Source: Planctomycetota bacterium
GTDB taxonomy: Bacteria > Planctomycetota > PUPC01 > JABMSA01 > JAUWKK01
Length of the DNA stretch: 5,615 bases
Assembly (NCBI GenBank): GCA_030614245.1
Contig: JAUWKK010000204.1
Location: forward strand, 1-5,615
Direction: 5' to 3'
Below the pieces are notes generated by a model. The model was not told the origin of the DNA, did no database searches, and saw nothing but the letters and a program-made list of their open reading frames with translations. The first letter of the stretch is position 1. Every line of letters starts with the position of its first letter. A program made the translations under genes and the position numbers. This document shows positions 3,885 to 5,615 of the stretch, piece after piece.

Positions 3885-5615
3885 ATGGACGACCACCAGT
3901 CTGATGAGAGCCTGGGCTGGCTCGACTCGCATGCGTGGCGCGAGCGTGGAGAGCGTCTGCATGGGCAAGGTGATCTCGAGGGTGCTCTCGTTGCGTTCGA
4001 CAAGGCCCTGCGCATCAATCCCGGCGACGCGGCCGCACTGTATCTGAAGGCATCGGTCTTGACGGACATGGCGGACGACGAGGCCGCCCTCGAAGCATAC
4101 CGCCGGGCAGTCGAACTCGATCCTGCGGACGCGAACAGTGCGTTCGGCCTCGCGTATTCTCTGTGCGTCCTGGGTCGTGAACACGAAGCCGTCAGGGCAT
4201 ACAATCGCACCATCGCCCTCGCACCAAACGACTACAGGGCATGGTTCAACAAGGGATACACCCTCGGCGAGCTGTCGTTATATCCCCAGGCCCTCGCGGC
4301 GTTCCGGAAATCCGCCGAACTCTATCCCGATGACGAGCGCACCTGGCAGTACATAGGCCATACACTCACCGAACAGCAGAGATACGGCGAAGCCATAGAG
4401 GCCTACGACCGCGCAATCGCCCTTACACCGGACGATCCTTTTGCACTTTACAGCAAGGGCTACGCGCTGTACCAGCGCGGGCAGAACGCCGAGGCGCTCG
4501 AATGCTTCGACAGGGTGCTCCAACTCGACAGTAACGACCCGAACACCTGGTACTGCCGGGGATGCGTGATGGCCGATCAGCAGAAGTCCGAGAAAGCCCT
4601 CGAATGCTTCGAGCGGGCCATCGCCTTGAGGCCCGATGATGCTCTCGCCTGGCACAACAGGGGCATGATACTGCTCGATGTCGATCGTACGGAACAGGCG
4701 CTCGAATGTTTCAACAAGGCCCTCGAGCTCGATCCCGACGACGCCGAGATCTGGCACTCGAAAGGCTTCGCCCTGGGCAGACACGGCCGCGCGGAAGAGG
4801 CGCTTGCCGCCTACGATCGGGGCATCGAGCTCGGGGCCGACGATGCGACCACGTGGTACAATCGCGGCCTCGCGCTGACGGAACTGGTCCGCCCCGGGGA
4901 AGCCCTGGAATGCTTCGAGAAAGTCGTCGCCTCCGACCTGACCGATGCCGCCGCATGGCGATACAAGGGCCACCTGCTCCGCCTGCTCGGACGACCTGAA
5001 CTGTCCCGGGAGGCCCTCATCACCGCGATCGAACTCGAACCCGACGAACCGTGGGCGCACGCTGAACTCGGCGTCGTTCTCGATCAGCTCGATCAGGGCC
5101 GCGAGGCCGTCGATTCATTTCGCAGGGCGATCGTACGCAACGACGCCAGCGGCTGGACGTGGTGCATGCTCGGCAACGCCCTGGGCAAGATGGGCGAACT
5201 CAGCGAGGCCCTCGACGCTCATAACCGCGCAACACAACTTGCACCGGAAGATCCCTTCACCTGGTACAACCTCGCCATCACATTCGTGGCACTCAAAAGG
5301 AACGCCGACGCACTCGAAGCTGTTGATCGCTCGATCGCTCTCGAAGCCACCAACACCCAGGCGTGGGCCAACAAGGCGTTCATCCTCGCGTCCATGGGAC
5401 GCCCCGAGGACGCCGTCCATGCCATTAACCACGCCATCGACCTTGCACCGGAAGACCCCGACACGTGGTACTCCCGGGCAAGTCTCGCAGTTGTGATCGA
5501 TGACCACGCAGGCGTCATCAAGGCACTCGAGGAGGCCATCAGGCTCAATCCTGATTTAAGCTCCCGAGCGAGGGACGACGTGCTCTTTGCACGGTACCGG
5601 GAGTGGGAGATGTAC
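3885..5615 (+). CDS. Large tetratricopeptide-repeat (TPR) protein, 3' end outside the window
   Basis: The frame is open from 3828 to the last base; 577 residues are visible without a stop, so the C-terminus is missing. After a 15-residue acidic N-terminus come sixteen TPR units of exactly 34 residues with no gap (residues 16 to 559), then 18 more residues. Typical units carry W3, G7 or A7, L10, A20 (in AL), A27 and P31 or a near equivalent, as in TWYNRG...ALECF...ALELDPDDA. TPR arrays form superhelical protein-binding scaffolds; sixteen units would make about two turns. No signal peptide, membrane segment or catalytic domain is visible, so a cytoplasmic adaptor is likely; an effector domain could still follow beyond the window. 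The start is the first ATG in frame after the in-frame TGA at 3825-3827; the GGGA at 3876-3879 is a weak, close ribosome binding site. The partner is unknown. Confidence 0.93.
   Translation, partial: MDDHQSDESLGWLDSHAWRERGERLHGQGDLEGALVAFDKALRINPGDAAALYLKASVLTDMADDEAALEAYRRAVELDPADANSAFGLAYSLCVLGREHEAVRAYNRTIALAPNDYRAWFNKGYTLGELSLYPQALAAFRKSAELYPDDERTWQYIGHTLTEQQRYGEAIEAYDRAIALTPDDPFALYSKGYALYQRGQNAEALECFDRVLQLDSNDPNTWYCRGCVMADQQKSEKALECFERAIALRPDDALAWHNRGMILLDVDRTEQALECFNKALELDPDDAEIWHSKGFALGRHGRAEEALAAYDRGIELGADDATTWYNRGLALTELVRPGEALECFEKVVASDLTDAAAWRYKGHLLRLLGRPELSREALITAIELEPDEPWAHAELGVVLDQLDQGREAVDSFRRAIVRNDASGWTWCMLGNALGKMGELSEALDAHNRATQLAPEDPFTWYNLAITFVALKRNADALEAVDRSIALEATNTQAWANKAFILASMGRPEDAVHAINHAIDLAPEDPDTWYSRASLAVVIDDHAGVIKALEEAIRLNPDLSSRARDDVLFARYREWEMY

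Noticed and set aside
4278..5060. 260-codon minus-strand frame opposite the TPR gene
   Set aside because: It is the mirror of the regular TPR codon pattern; its repeated sequence simply reflects the 102-bp repeats of the real gene.

Overview
The window looks like a chromosomal segment of a moderately GC-rich bacterium. The signs are a bacterial-type riboflavin synthase C-terminus, a bacterial purM with a strong AGGAGG ribosome binding site, and TTGACA-type promoter sequence. The lineage cannot be settled from the sequence. Large ankyrin and TPR proteins plus a small zinc-ribbon membrane protein suggest a repeat-rich environmental phylum, but no phylum is assigned.

Layout, left to right. Positions 1-137 (+) hold the last 44 codons of a riboflavin synthase (ribE). 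A 142-base convergent gap follows (138-279), in which I see only one weak hairpin (144-157, no T-run). Then comes a minus-strand run of four genes, read from right to left: purM (3233-2157), a YmdB-like macrodomain hydrolase (2107-1562), a membrane-anchored ankyrin-repeat protein (1565-555), and a small zinc-binding protein with a C-terminal membrane segment (558-280). purM and the macrodomain gene are 49 bases apart. The last three genes are joined by two 4-base ATGA start/stop overlaps, so they are probably translated from one message and coupled. A promoter with a perfect TTGACA lies just upstream of purM.

Between purM and the next gene there are about 650 bases without a credible gene. 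This divergent intergenic region (3234-3884) holds the purM promoter, a dense run of six stem-loops (3329-3525) containing an imperfect direct repeat, a possible small insertion flanked by GTTCATC, and a probable promoter for the rightward gene.

From 3885 to the window end (+) there is a large protein, open at its 3' end, made of sixteen uninterrupted 34-residue TPR units.

Functionally, ribE (riboflavin synthesis) and purM (purine synthesis, AIR formation) are housekeeping genes. The unusual part is the coupled macrodomain - membrane ankyrin - membrane zinc-finger trio behind purM. It would pair an ADP-ribose-linked hydrolase with two membrane proteins carrying protein-binding modules. That functional link is inferred from gene arrangement only.
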